A stretch of DNA of 64,000 bases, taken from the NCBI RefSeq assembly GCF_000973625.1, contig NZ_CP007501.1, forward strand, positions 1,962,293-2,026,292, in the 5' to 3' direction. Numbering within the stretch: position 1 is the stretch's first letter; the number at the start of each line of letters is the position of its first letter. Below are positions 54,020 through 63,840 of the stretch, piece by piece. Below the pieces are notes generated by a model. The model was given only the letters and a program-made list of their open reading frames with translations, did no database searches and had not been told where the DNA came from. Source of the stretch: Polynucleobacter duraquae (lineage in GTDB: Bacteria; Pseudomonadota; Gammaproteobacteria; Burkholderiales; Burkholderiaceae). Position numbers and translations under genes: made by a program.

Positions 54020-54216
54020 AGCACCATTTTAAGAAAAATAGAGTCTTAAATGGGGTTTTACCAGGCTCCAAAAATGAGGTTTTTGGACTTTTGTCAATTT
54101 ATCGGTTAATAATAAAAAAGGGGCATGAAAGAGGTCTGACCAGAATCTGGTTTAAATTGGTCACCCGTTTTCACCCATTAAAAACATCATTTCAAGCTCA
54201 AATTTAGGCAAAACGC

Positions 54217-56895
54217 GTGGCAACTAAAGCAACTACCAAAAAAAGCAGCTCAAAGACTTCAACTGTTGATCACCCAAAGGCGCTGATCATTGCGGAGAAA
54301 CCTTCCGTTGCGAATGACATTGCCAAAGCTTTAGGTGGCTTTACTAAATACGAGGATTATTTTGAGAGCGATGACTTTGTTATCTCATCTGCTGTTGGCC
54401 ATCTATTAGAAATCGCCGCCCCCGAAGAATTTGATGTCAAGCGTGGCAAATGGTCTTTTGCAAATCTGCCTGTTGTGCCCCCCTATTTTGATTTGCGCCC
54501 AATCGCCAAAACTGAATCTCGACTGAAGGTTTTGCAAAAGCTCATTAAGCGTAAAGATATTAACGAACTCATTAATGCATGTGACGCGGGTCGCGAAGGT
54601 GAATTGATCTTTCGTTTGATTGCGCAACATGCAAAAGCACCTCAGGCCATTAAGCGGCTCTGGTTGCAATCCATGACACCGGCAGCAATCAGAGATGGCT
54701 TTGCCTCCCTGCGCAGCGATACGGATATGCAGCCTCTCGCCGATGCGGCACGCTGCCGCTCTGAAGCGGATTGGCTAGTCGGAATTAATGGCACTCGCGC
54801 TATGACGGCATTCAATAGCAAGAGCGGTGGATTCTTTCTGACAACAGTGGGCCGAGTACAAACACCAACGCTATCAATCGTTGTGGAGCGTGAAGAACTC
54901 ATTCGGAAGTTTATCTCCAAAGACTATTGGGAAGTGAAAGCAGAATTTATTGCTGCAGCTGGCGTATATGAAGGGCGCTGGTTTGATCCTAAGTTTAAGA
55001 AAGATGCTGCCGTTCCAGACGCTCGAGAGAACCGTCTTTGGAGTGAAGCTGCAGCACAAAGTATTGTTGCTGCGTGTCGCGATAAAAAAGCGAGCGTTAA
55101 AGAAGAAGCAAAACCAGCAACACAATTGGCGCCTCAACTGTTTGATTTAACGAGCCTACAACGTGAAGCAAATGCACGCTTTGGCTTCTCTGCTAAAAAT
55201 ACTCTTGGCTTGGCCCAAGCGCTTTACGAGCGCCATAAAGTACTGACCTATCCACGTACCGATGCTAAGGCCCTGCCTGAAGATTATTTGGATACCGTGA
55301 AGCAAACGATGGAAAACCTAGCCGAGAACTCGCAAGAATATCGCTCCTTTGCCAAACAAATCTTACAAGGTGATCCGAAGGATCCAAAAGCCAAGGCAGG
55401 GTATGGCTGGATCAAACCAAACAAACGTATTTTTGATAACTCAAAAATATCCGATCACTTTGCGATCATCCCTACCTTAGAGTCTCCAAAGAGTCTGAGT
55501 GAGCCGGAACAAAAACTGTATGACTTAGTTGTTCGTCGCTTTTTGGCAGTGTTTTATCCTGCTGCCGAATTCCGCGTCACCACTCGCATCACCGAGGCAT
55601 CGGGACATCACTTTAAAACCGAAGGTCGCGTCCTAGTCTCGCCGGGTTGGCTAACGGTATACGGCAGATCCAATCAAGCAGATGATGAGTTGGTAGCGGT
55701 ACAAGAAGGCGAAACTGTTCAAAATGAATCTATTGCAGCCGTTCCATTAAAAACCAAGCCACCAGCTCGATATACCGAGGCAACTTTGTTATCGGCCATG
55801 GAGAGCGCTGGCAAATGGGTCGATGATGATGAGATGCGTGAAGCAATGGCCGAAAAAGGCTTAGGCACACCTGCAACTCGAGCTGCCATCATTGAAGGCC
55901 TGCTAGCAGAGAAATATATGGTCAGGGAAGCGCGCGAGCTCATTCCCACTGCTAAGGCATTTCAGTTGATGACGCTCTTGCGCGGCCTAGATGTTGAAGA
56001 ATTAACACGACCCGATCTCACTGGTAGCTGGGAAAATAAACTCTCTCTGATTGAGCGCGGTGAGATGAATCGCGATACCTTCATGCAAGAAATTGCGCAG
56101 ATGACGCAACGTATTGTTAAGCGCGCCAAAGAATATGACAGCGACACCATTCCCGGTGACTATGCGACCATGTCTACGCCATGTCCTCACTGCAAAGGTT
56201 CCGTTAAAGAAAACTATCGTCGGTTTGCCTGTGAGAAGTGTGGCTTTACGATTAGCAAAACTCCGGGTGGACGAGCATTTGAGTATCCAGAGGTTGAAGA
56301 ATTGCTGCGCGAAAAAACCATTGGGCCACTACAGGGTTTCCGCAGCAAAATGGGCAGACCATTTGCAGCAATTATTAAGTTAAGCGAAATCCCAGAAGAT
56401 GATGCTGATTATCCAAATGCGGGCTTCAAGCTCGAATTTGATTTTGGCAATACTCAAGAAGATGAATCCGAAGCAATCGACTTTACTGGCCGTCAGACTT
56501 TGGGTGTTTGTCCAAAATGTTCTGGTGCTGTTTACGAAGATGGCATGCGCTATTTGTGCGAAAGAAATACTGGACCAGATAAATCGTGTGACTTCAAAAC
56601 CGGTAAGGTCGTTTTACAACAAGAAATTTCTGCTGAGCAAGTTCAAAAATTGCTTACCGAGGGTAAAACCGATTTGCTAACCAATTTCAAATCTAACCGT
56701 ACCGGCCGGGGCTTTAAAGCTTATCTTGCCTTGGGTGCAGACGGAAAAATTGGTTTTGAGTTTGAGGCAAAAGCGCCTAAGGCAGGTGCCGCTGCTAAAG
56801 CGCCAGCAAAAAAACGTGCGGGTGCCAGTGCGGCCACTAAGTCAGCAGCAAAACCTAAGCGCGCCAGCAAAGCAAAGTCATCTTCAAGCACTTGA
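54217..56895 (+). CDS. topB: DNA topoisomerase III with C-terminal zinc ribbons
   Basis: An 892-residue type IA topoisomerase starting at GTG 54217. The Toprim motif reads LIIAEKPSVANDIAKALGG and the acidic motif DAGREGELIFR, both of the TopB rather than TopA type. The catalytic tyrosine is Tyr345 in TYPRTD, and VGRVQTPTLSIVVEREE is present. Two zinc-ribbon-like blocks (CPHC ... CEKC at about 650-675 and CPKC ... C near 770) precede a Lys/Ala-rich tail. It decatenates and relaxes DNA. The last 175 bp overlap mnmC on the other strand. Confidence 0.93.
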   Translation: MATKATTKKSSSKTSTVDHPKALIIAEKPSVANDIAKALGGFTKYEDYFESDDFVISSAVGHLLEIAAPEEFDVKRGKWSFANLPVVPPYFDLRPIAKTESRLKVLQKLIKRKDINELINACDAGREGELIFRLIAQHAKAPQAIKRLWLQSMTPAAIRDGFASLRSDTDMQPLADAARCRSEADWLVGINGTRAMTAFNSKSGGFFLTTVGRVQTPTLSIVVEREELIRKFISKDYWEVKAEFIAAAGVYEGRWFDPKFKKDAAVPDARENRLWSEAAAQSIVAACRDKKASVKEEAKPATQLAPQLFDLTSLQREANARFGFSAKNTLGLAQALYERHKVLTYPRTDAKALPEDYLDTVKQTMENLAENSQEYRSFAKQILQGDPKDPKAKAGYGWIKPNKRIFDNSKISDHFAIIPTLESPKSLSEPEQKLYDLVVRRFLAVFYPAAEFRVTTRITEASGHHFKTEGRVLVSPGWLTVYGRSNQADDELVAVQEGETVQNESIAAVPLKTKPPARYTEATLLSAMESAGKWVDDDEMREAMAEKGLGTPATRAAIIEGLLAEKYMVREARELIPTAKAFQLMTLLRGLDVEELTRPDLTGSWENKLSLIERGEMNRDTFMQEIAQMTQRIVKRAKEYDSDTIPGDYATMSTPCPHCKGSVKENYRRFACEKCGFTISKTPGGRAFEYPEVEELLREKTIGPLQGFRSKMGRPFAAIIKLSEIPEDDADYPNAGFKLEFDFGNTQEDESEAIDFTGRQTLGVCPKCSGAVYEDGMRYLCERNTGPDKSCDFKTGKVVLQQEISAEQVQKLLTEGKTDLLTNFKSNRTGRGFKAYLALGADGKIGFEFEAKAPKAGAAAKAPAKKRAGASAATKSAAKPKRASKAKSSSST

Positions 56896-57956
56896 GCAGC
56901 AATGAGCTTAGCTGCTAAAGCTGACCATAACGCGCCTCTTGACCCCAGGGCTGTTGCTAAAAATATCCCAGGGCGTTGAGTTAGCGCACCAATGATAGGT
57001 AGGCGGTCGCCAGCGACACAGCGCACCCCGACAAAGCTTCCTACCTTGTGGAGTTGCTCTGTATCGCCCTCCGGATAATTCAACAAGCCCTTGGCTAATT
57101 CGCGATTAAAGTCATCGCTTGAATTCCAATCTTGAAGATCCGATTCGCCCTCATCAAAACTTGAGCCCACTATCCACTGATAATTTCCATCAGATAAATT
57201 CTTAGCTGGCAAACAATAGCCATCGCCTGATATGGCTGTGCGTGGCAGTTTTAATGTCCAAGGGTTTTTCATATCAACAGAAAAAATGCTTAGCTGTCCG
57301 CGTACTGGCCGCAAGGGAAGTCGCACGTCCATGCTTTCAACTAAGCTTTTGGTTTCTAGCGCTGCTGCAATGATGACTTTGCCAGCGGTCATGATGGGCT
57401 TATCTTGAGAGTTGACTAGCCTCCAACCCACATCGACTTTTTCCAACCGGGCCACTGAGATATTCCAGCAACAATTAAGCTTTGGATGAGGCCTTAGTGA
57501 ATCCTGCGTTGCCTCAGATAAGTTTAGTGACGCGCCCCGTGGGAGCCAAATGCCGTCTTGATTAATGCCACAGATTTGCAATGCCTCATCCGCATAAAGT
57601 GCTTGAGCCATGCCCTCATCGAGATTAAGTGACTGTAGATAGCTTGCAACATCATCCCGATTAAAGACTTTATCTTTTTTATTTGGCTGGAAGATGCCGT
57701 GCTGATTCCAGCCTTTGCCCCAGCGAGCTTCAGCCATCAAAAATGCAATGCGAGTTAAGCGTAATAAACGGGGGGCGCCACGGCCAACATGTGGATGAGC
57801 AATAGCGTAGGCATGGCTTGAGCAAGCTGATGCAGGGTGGGGCGCTGAGTCAACAATACAAACTGCTTGACCTCGCTCGAGCAACTCACTGGCAATGCTC
57901 GATCCAGCAATGCCTGCCCCAATCACCACGATGTCATGGTGTTGGGGTGAGGTCAT
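56721..57956 (-). CDS. mnmC: FAD-dependent oxidoreductase domain of MnmC (stand-alone)
   Basis: A 411-residue flavoenzyme of the MnmC C-terminal type. Dinucleotide motif VVIGAGIAGSSIASELLERG, then RPVRGQLSIF, YQWIVGSSFDEGESD, FVGVRCVAGDRLPIIGAL and TALGSRGALWSALAAKLIAA. It would complete 5-methylaminomethyl-2-thiouridine at tRNA wobble position 34. The E. coli protein fuses this to a methyltransferase domain; here only the FAD domain is encoded. The conserved domain ends near residue 350, and the last 55-60 residues (low-complexity Ala/Leu/Phe) are read antisense to the topB tail. It is followed 45 bp upstream by pckG. Confidence 0.85.
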   Translation of the reverse strand: MTSPQHHDIVVIGAGIAGSSIASELLERGQAVCIVDSAPHPASACSSHAYAIAHPHVGRGAPRLLRLTRIAFLMAEARWGKGWNQHGIFQPNKKDKVFNRDDVASYLQSLNLDEGMAQALYADEALQICGINQDGIWLPRGASLNLSEATQDSLRPHPKLNCCWNISVARLEKVDVGWRLVNSQDKPIMTAGKVIIAAALETKSLVESMDVRLPLRPVRGQLSIFSVDMKNPWTLKLPRTAISGDGYCLPAKNLSDGNYQWIVGSSFDEGESDLQDWNSSDDFNRELAKGLLNYPEGDTEQLHKVGSFVGVRCVAGDRLPIIGALTQRPGIFLATALGSRGALWSALAAKLIAAQVLEDDFALLARLGFAADLVAALAPARFFAGALAAAPALGAFASNSKPIFPSAPKAR

Positions 57957-58001
57957 TAAGTAAAGGGTTTTTAAGAGGCTTCTTAAACTTCTAGGGAATG
58001 C

Positions 58002-59849
58002 CTAGGCGTTTAAGCGCTTCTCAATTTTGCTACGCGCTTCGATTAACTCTTTTGGCAAGCGCTCGCCTAAATGTTCAAACAATTCTGAATGAAGCTTGAG
58101 CTCGCTTTTCCAGTCATCAACAGCAACCATAATGGCTTTTTCAAACTTGTCTGTTGAGTAGTCGAGACCATTCCAATGCATATCAGCATGCTCTGGGCAA
58201 ATACCAAATACAGTTTCCTTGCCTTTGGCTGTACCTTCAGCACGGCCCAAGATCCAAGAAAGCACGCGCATGTTTTCACCAAAACCAGGCCATACAAACC
58301 TGCCGTTTTCATCTTTACGGAACCAGTTGACGCAATAGATCTTTGGCAATACAGCACCTTCAGCAGCAAGCTTACTACCGATATTTAACCAGTGTTGGAA
58401 GTAGTCGCTCATGTTGTAGCCAGCAAATGCAATCATTGCAAATGGATCACGACGCACAACTCCTACTTGGCCAGTAATCGCAGCAGTGGTTTCAGAGCCC
58501 ATTGTTGCGGCCATGTAAACACCTTCTACCCAGTCACGTGCTTCGCTTACCAATGGAACGGTATTTGAACGACGGCCGCCGAATAAGAATGCATCAATCG
58601 CTACGCCCTCAGGGTTGTCCCAATTGGGATCGACTGCGGGGTTGTTTGTAGCGGCTACAGTAAATCGTGAGTTTGGATGTGCGGCTTTGCGGCCAGCAGC
58701 GCCATCAGCAGGAGTCCAGTCTTTACCTTGCCAATCAATTAGGTGTGCTGGAGGGGTGTCAGTTAAACCTTCCCACCAAACATCGCCATCATCAGTTAAA
58801 CCAACGTTAGTAAAGATTACATCTTGGTTTAATGAATCTAGGCAGTTTGGATTGGTTTGACGATTTGTTCCAGGGGCAACGCCGAAGTAACCAGACTCTG
58901 GATTGATCGCAAACAAACGCGTCTTGCCTGTAACGCTGTCTTTACGTGGCTTGATCCATGCAATGTCATCACCAACCGTAGTGACCTTCCAACCCTCAAA
59001 TCCCTTTGGAGGAATCATCATAGAGAAGTTAGTTTTTCCGCAGGCAGATGGAAACGCAGCAGCAATATGGTATTTCTTGCCTTCAGGTGAAGTGACGCCC
59101 AAGATCAACATGTGCTCAGCCAACCACCCTTGGTCGCGACCCATATTGGATGCAATGCGCAATGCAAAACATTTTTTACCTAATAAAGCGTTGCCACCGT
59201 AACCAGATCCGAAAGACCAAATCTCGCGAGTTTCTGGATAGTGAACGATGTACTTGGTTTTGTTATTGGGCCACGCAACATCTTTTTCACCAGCAACCAA
59301 AGGCTTGCCAACAGTATGGATACAGGGAACGAACTCACCAGTAGCGCCTAGCTGGTCAATCACTGCTTTACCCATGCGAGTCATCAAACGCATGTTGATA
59401 GCAACATATGGGCTATCAGAAAGTTCAACACCAATGTGTGCAATTGGGGAGCCAATTGGGCCCATTGAGAATGGCACTACATACATTGTTCTGCCGCGCA
59501 TACAACCATCAAATAACGGCTGGAGAGTGGCACGCATTTCACTTGGCTCCACCCAATTATTGGTTGGGCCCGCATCATCTTTATTTGCAGAGCAGATAAA
59601 AGTGCGGTCTTCTACGCGAGCTACGTCATCTGGATCTGATAGTGCTAAGAAAGCATTTTTGCGCTTCGCAGGGTTTAGGCGCTTGAACACACCTGCACTT
59701 ACCAACAACTCACAAAATTCATCATATTCAGCCTGTGAGCCATCACACCAGCGAATTTTATCTGGCTTGGTTAGGGCGGCTATATCTGCAACCCATTGAA
59801 TCAATTTCTGGTTTTTAACGTACTCAGGCGCATTGGTGTTGATGGTCAT
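58002..59849 (-). CDS. pckG: Phosphoenolpyruvate carboxykinase (GTP)
   Basis: A 615-residue GTP-dependent enzyme. The kinase-1a motif is [13 protein letters not shown], the nucleotide-binding and substrate residues lie in PYVAINMR and the R-loop, and [10 protein letters not shown] and FPSACGKTN patterns mark the GTP class (unrelated to the ATP class of E. coli). It converts oxaloacetate to phosphoenolpyruvate for gluconeogenesis on acids, matching a lifestyle on small organic acids. It is a single gene; the 90-bp gap to mnmE (59850-59939) holds its promoter. Confidence 0.97.
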   Translation of the reverse strand: MTINTNAPEYVKNQKLIQWVADIAALTKPDKIRWCDGSQAEYDEFCELLVSAGVFKRLNPAKRKNAFLALSDPDDVARVEDRTFICSANKDDAGPTNNWVEPSEMRATLQPLFDGCMRGRTMYVVPFSMGPIGSPIAHIGVELSDSPYVAINMRLMTRMGKAVIDQLGATGEFVPCIHTVGKPLVAGEKDVAWPNNKTKYIVHYPETREIWSFGSGYGGNALLGKKCFALRIASNMGRDQGWLAEHMLILGVTSPEGKKYHIAAAFPSACGKTNFSMMIPPKGFEGWKVTTVGDDIAWIKPRKDSVTGKTRLFAINPESGYFGVAPGTNRQTNPNCLDSLNQDVIFTNVGLTDDGDVWWEGLTDTPPAHLIDWQGKDWTPADGAAGRKAAHPNSRFTVAATNNPAVDPNWDNPEGVAIDAFLFGGRRSNTVPLVSEARDWVEGVYMAATMGSETTAAITGQVGVVRRDPFAMIAFAGYNMSDYFQHWLNIGSKLAAEGAVLPKIYCVNWFRKDENGRFVWPGFGENMRVLSWILGRAEGTAKGKETVFGICPEHADMHWNGLDYSTDKFEKAIMVAVDDWKSELKLHSELFEHLGERLPKELIEARSKIEKRLNA

Positions 59850-59939
59850 GTGAATCCTATGAAATGTAATATTTTTGATCGCATTATTTTAACATTTTGG
59901 ACGTCTTTTTTATGCATAAGCCTGCTAAGAACGAATCCT

Positions 59940-61322
59940 TTATTTACCAATACAAAATTGGCTAAATATCTTGCCTAAAAGATCGTCTGGGAGCAGTTTC
60001 CCAGTAATTTGTCCAAGTTGATCTTGTGCTAAACGGAGCTCTTCTGCAAACAACTCCAGCGATATATTGCCATTAGCGGCAAATTGTTGGGATTGATCTA
60101 GGTGCTTAGCAGCCCTATCTAGGCAGTCTAAATGCCGCCTACGCGCCACAATGACACCGTCTTGAGAACCACCCCAACCTACGAGCTCCAATATTTTCTG
60201 TTTTAAGGCCTCGATACCTTGACCCGTCTTGGCTGAAATGAATAAGGTTTGATTTTCATCTTGGGCAGAAATGGGGTTGCCCAATAAGTCCGACTTGTTA
60301 TTGACCTCCAGCACAGGGCACTTTGGGGGGAGCGCTTTTAGTATTTGGCTTTTTAACTCTAAAATTTCAGTGGCCGCCGTTGTTTCTGAAGAGCTTGGAT
60401 CTTGGAGAAAAATAACCAGGTCCGCCGCCCCAATAGCTTCCCACGATCTTTCGATACCTTTTGCCTCAACTAAATCACTGGTCGCGCGTAAGCCTGCGGT
60501 ATCAATAATATGCATAGGAACACCGCTGATGGTAATGCTCTCCTTCACACGATCTCTTGTGGTTCCGGCGATAGGCGTAACAATAGCGACCTCCTCGCCG
60601 GCCAGTCGATTAAGAAGAGAACTTTTGCCAACGTTAGGCGCGCCAGCCAAAACCAGCTGAATGCCGTCACGCAAAATCTTGCCCTGTTTCGCCCCCTCCC
60701 TTAATGCAGACAACTTTCGCATCACAGCGCTTAGGCGTTCACGAGCTTGGGCATTCTCCAAGAACTCAATCTCCTCCTCAGGAAAGTCCAGGGTGGACTC
60801 CACCAAAATGCGCAGCTGGGTAATTTCTTCAATCAGGCTGTTGATGTCATTTGAGAAAGCTCCTTGCAGTGAGCGTGCTGCGCCGCGAACTGCCGCTGCA
60901 CTTTGAGCATCAATTAAATCTGCAATCGCCTCAGCTTGGGCTAAATCAATTTTGTTATTAAGATAAGCTCGTAAGGAAAACTCGCCAGGCTCGGCAATTA
61001 CTAGGCCTTGATCTTTTCCCAACTCAAGACATCGCTTCATGACCAACTCTAAAAGTTGTGGTCCACCATGGCATTGCAGCTCTAGAACATCTTCGCCCGT
61101 AAAAGAGGCGGGGGCTGCGAAATAAATTGCAAGGAGTTGGTCGATTGATTCACCCTGTGCATCTCGTAGAGTAAGTAGGTTGGCTTGCCGGGGTGTAAGC
61201 GCCTTATTGAATAAGGCTTTAGCCATAGGCAAAAGCTGGGGGCCGCTAATACGAATAACGCCGATACCAGCTTTGCCTGGTGCGGTGGCAAGCGCAATGA
61301 TGGGCAGCTTTCTCGTCATCAT
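59940..61322 (-). CDS. mnmE: tRNA modification GTPase MnmE
   Basis: A 460-residue protein: N-terminal folate-binding domain (APGKAGIGVIRISGP), helical region, a G domain with GAPNVGKSSLLNRL, DTAGLR and NNKSD, and the terminal CIGK motif with the family's conserved C-terminal Cys. With MnmG it forms the cmnm5U34 wobble modification. It is next to yidC, the usual origin-proximal order, and functionally linked to the mnmC gene 2 kb away. Confidence 0.97.
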   Translation of the reverse strand: MMTRKLPIIALATAPGKAGIGVIRISGPQLLPMAKALFNKALTPRQANLLTLRDAQGESIDQLLAIYFAAPASFTGEDVLELQCHGGPQLLELVMKRCLELGKDQGLVIAEPGEFSLRAYLNNKIDLAQAEAIADLIDAQSAAAVRGAARSLQGAFSNDINSLIEEITQLRILVESTLDFPEEEIEFLENAQARERLSAVMRKLSALREGAKQGKILRDGIQLVLAGAPNVGKSSLLNRLAGEEVAIVTPIAGTTRDRVKESITISGVPMHIIDTAGLRATSDLVEAKGIERSWEAIGAADLVIFLQDPSSSETTAATEILELKSQILKALPPKCPVLEVNNKSDLLGNPISAQDENQTLFISAKTGQGIEALKQKILELVGWGGSQDGVIVARRRHLDCLDRAAKHLDQSQQFAANGNISLELFAEELRLAQDQLGQITGKLLPDDLLGKIFSQFCIGK

Positions 61323-61360
61323 TGCAGGCGCTCCTTATTTATTCTTCAGCAGCTAAAAAT

Positions 61361-63073
61361 TTATTTAGCCAACTTCTTTCCAATCATTTGGTTTATCTGC
61401 CATTGTTGAGCAATCGATAGCAGGTTATTCACCACCCAATACAAAACCAGGCCTGCAGGGAAAAAGAAGAACATGACTGAGAATATTAAAGGCATATACA
61501 TCATCACCTTTGCCTGAATTGGATCTGGTGGTGTTGGGTTAAGTTTGGTTTGCACAAACATAGAAGCCGCCATGATGATTGGCAAAATTCCAATTGGAAT
61601 CGAATTTAAGCCAATCAAATCACTAATGGATGTGTCTGGTAATGAGAGATCATGAACCCACAAAATCCATGGGGCGCCACGCAACTCAACCGATGACAAT
61701 AACACCCAATACAAAGCGATAAATACTGGAATCTGAATCACCACCGGCAAACAACCACCTAGTGGGTTGATCTTTTCTTTGCGATACATCTCCATCATCG
61801 CCTGATTCATTTTTTGTGGCTCGCCTTTGAACTGCTCTTTCATGGCGACTAGACGTGGCTGCACTTCCTTCATGCGCGCCATCGATTTATAGCTTGCAGC
61901 TGAAAGTGGGAAGAACACCAACTTAATTAAGATGGTTAATAGGATGATTGACCAACCCCAGTTGCCAACATAAGAGTGGATGTTGTCTAATAACCAGAAA
62001 ATGGGTTTCGCCAAAATAGTTAGGTAGCCGTAGTCTTTCAGCAACTCAAAACCTGGTGCAATTGTTTCTAACATGCGCTCTTCTTGCGGGCCGACAAATA
62101 GTTTTGCTTTTTCTACAACTGTAGAGCCCGCAGGAATAATCCCAAGCGGTGTTTGCATGCCAATTCGGTATAAATTGTTATCAATTTTGTTGGCATAGAT
62201 ATCGCGAATTGTCTTATCACCTGGAATCCATGCGCTTGCAAAATACTGCTGAACCATGGCAATCCATGCAGGCTCACCTGCAGCTATCTGAGTAGGGATA
62301 GTAATTTTGTTCTTGTCTATTGCCGTGAACTCAAGCTTATTAAACTTTTCTTTATCCGTGTAAGCTGCTGGCCCAGTAAACGTACTTGCGGAAAAAGCAC
62401 CATCAAAGGGGCCAATTTTTTGTTCTTGGGAAGCGTCGCGAACAATCTCTGTGTATAGAACTAGAGGATTGGGATTATTGCCGGCTTGAGTAACGCGATG
62501 ACCCACATCTACAACATAGCTTCCTTGGCTAAGGATGAAGGTTTTTTCAAGCTTAACGCCATTACGCTCGCTGAAGAAAATAACAAATGGGCGGCCTGAT
62601 TCATCTTTTCCAGATTGAGCCAACCTGAAGGTACTGGTGTGGTTTGGAAGGTCGCTGTTTAAAGAAATTAAACCCGAGCGCGCAAAGTATTTGTGTTTTG
62701 ATGTGTATTGAAATAACTCAACTGGTTTGTTTTCTGCCGTTAAAGATTTTAGTAGCTTTGCATCAACGACATTTGCTCCGCTTGAGCTAATTTTCAAAGC
62801 AAGAACGTCGTTCTGTAACGTGAACTTTTCCGCACTCTCCATGAGATCACCATTGATAGATGGTGTTGTTGCAATTACTGGTGCGCTCGACAATTGGGTA
62901 GGTACATCCGTCTTGCTTCCAGCTACAGCTTTGTCCGCAGGTGCCGGAGTGGTTGTTATGGGTCCACCAAACATTGATGGCTTACCCTCGTGAACCTGCC
63001 AGTTGTTATATAGCATTAGGCCTGACATGGAGAAGACTGCCCAAAGAATTGTTTTTTTAAAGTCCATTTGCAT
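61361..63073 (-). CDS. yidC: Membrane protein insertase YidC
   Basis: A 570-residue protein with an N-terminal anchor (KKTILWAVFSMSGLMLYNNW), a large periplasmic domain (about 50-350) and five C-terminal membrane segments (with WGWSIILLTILIKLVFFPL and the NPLGGCLPVVIQIPVFIALYW substrate groove region). YidC inserts and folds inner-membrane proteins alone or with Sec. Length is normal for betaproteobacteria. It lies 4 bp from yidD. Confidence 0.97.
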   Translation of the reverse strand: MQMDFKKTILWAVFSMSGLMLYNNWQVHEGKPSMFGGPITTTPAPADKAVAGSKTDVPTQLSSAPVIATTPSINGDLMESAEKFTLQNDVLALKISSSGANVVDAKLLKSLTAENKPVELFQYTSKHKYFARSGLISLNSDLPNHTSTFRLAQSGKDESGRPFVIFFSERNGVKLEKTFILSQGSYVVDVGHRVTQAGNNPNPLVLYTEIVRDASQEQKIGPFDGAFSASTFTGPAAYTDKEKFNKLEFTAIDKNKITIPTQIAAGEPAWIAMVQQYFASAWIPGDKTIRDIYANKIDNNLYRIGMQTPLGIIPAGSTVVEKAKLFVGPQEERMLETIAPGFELLKDYGYLTILAKPIFWLLDNIHSYVGNWGWSIILLTILIKLVFFPLSAASYKSMARMKEVQPRLVAMKEQFKGEPQKMNQAMMEMYRKEKINPLGGCLPVVIQIPVFIALYWVLLSSVELRGAPWILWVHDLSLPDTSISDLIGLNSIPIGILPIIMAASMFVQTKLNPTPPDPIQAKVMMYMPLIFSVMFFFFPAGLVLYWVVNNLLSIAQQWQINQMIGKKLAK

Positions 63074-63077
63074 TCAC

Positions 63078-63317
63078 TTAATAATGATGAGACGTTGGTT
63101 TTACTGCGGGGTCATGTCCACCTTGTGACCATGGATTGCAACGCAAAATACGCCACACCATCAGCCTAAGGCTTTTTAAAAACCCGTAGTGGGCAAAGCA
63201 ATCGCAGGTATATTGTGAGCATGAGGGGATATACTTACAGTGCATACCGACAAATGGGCTGAGAGTTATTTGATAGAGTCTCACAATCTTAATGGCCAGC
63301 TTATTCAGTAGATGCAC
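63078..63317 (-). CDS. yidD: Membrane protein insertion efficiency factor YidD
   Basis: A 79-residue protein with the conserved block YQITLSPFVGMHCKYIPSCSQYTCDCFAHYGFLKSLRLMVWRILRCNPW and end GGHDP. The three cysteines of the family are present. It aids YidC-dependent insertion at the inner membrane. It sits 1 bp after rnpA and 4 bp before yidC on the same strand. Confidence 0.94.
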   Translation of the reverse strand: MHLLNKLAIKIVRLYQITLSPFVGMHCKYIPSCSQYTCDCFAHYGFLKSLRLMVWRILRCNPWSQGGHDPAVKPTSHHY

Positions 63318-63318
63318 T

Positions 63319-63636
63319 TTATATTAGCCCTGCAATTTGAGCTCGCAGACCTTCTTTTTCTTTGCCCCGGAGTCTGCCGCGTGTTTCGCGACCAATTGGT
63401 CTTTTCAGCTTCACTACAACATCACTGTTGAGGTTTGTTGTTTGAGCGCTTCTAACCAATTCTCGGATCATGCGCTTTAATCGGTTTCGATCTACCGCAC
63501 GATTAGCTAGTTTTTTAGCAACCGCAATACCCAAGTCTGGTTTTTCGCCCTGATTTGGAGATGCCAAGTACAAACCCCAACACAAACTTGTCTTGGGGTG
63601 TGTTTTTAGTAATTCAGAAATCCTGGCGCTATTCAA
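63319..63636 (-). CDS. rnpA: Ribonuclease P protein component
   Basis: A 105-residue basic protein with the signature segment LANRAVDRNRLKRMIRELVR, typical of RnpA, near residues 45-64. It binds the RNase P RNA and helps cut the 5' leaders from tRNA precursors. The stop is 1 bp from yidD and the start follows the rpmH stop by 8 bp. Together these genes form the conserved origin-proximal rpmH-rnpA-yidD-yidC-mnmE cluster. Confidence 0.93.
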   Translation of the reverse strand: MNSARISELLKTHPKTSLCWGLYLASPNQGEKPDLGIAVAKKLANRAVDRNRLKRMIRELVRSAQTTNLNSDVVVKLKRPIGRETRGRLRGKEKEGLRAQIAGLI

Positions 63637-63644
63637 CTGCTAAA

Positions 63645-63779
63645 TTAAACAGCCAGACGTTTGCGACCTTTGGCGCGACGGGCATTTAATACCGCGCGTC
63701 CACTCTTGGTTTTCATACGAATACGAAATCCGTGTGTGCGTTTGCGACGTGTTACTGAGGGTTGGTATGTTCTTTTCAT
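63645..63779 (-). CDS. rpmH: 50S ribosomal protein L34
   Basis: A 44-residue protein, [18 protein letters not shown] continuing to KGRKRLAV, all family positions present. It is short and easily missed; a longer overlapping frame in this spot is spurious. It is the first gene of the cluster transcribed away from the origin. A TATATT -10 is at 63843-63848. Confidence 0.97.
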
Positions 63780-63840
63780 GATTCATCCTGCAAAACCCAG
63801 TATTTTCCTTGTTGCTTGGCAAAAGGTCAACCGCTGAAGG

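Noticed and set aside
58176..59799. Several plus-strand frames across pckG
   Set aside because: They are shadows of the coding strand of pckG without ribosome sites or recognisable domains.
63640..63822. 60-residue frame over rpmH
   Set aside because: It is out of frame with L34, which is unmistakable at 63645-63779.
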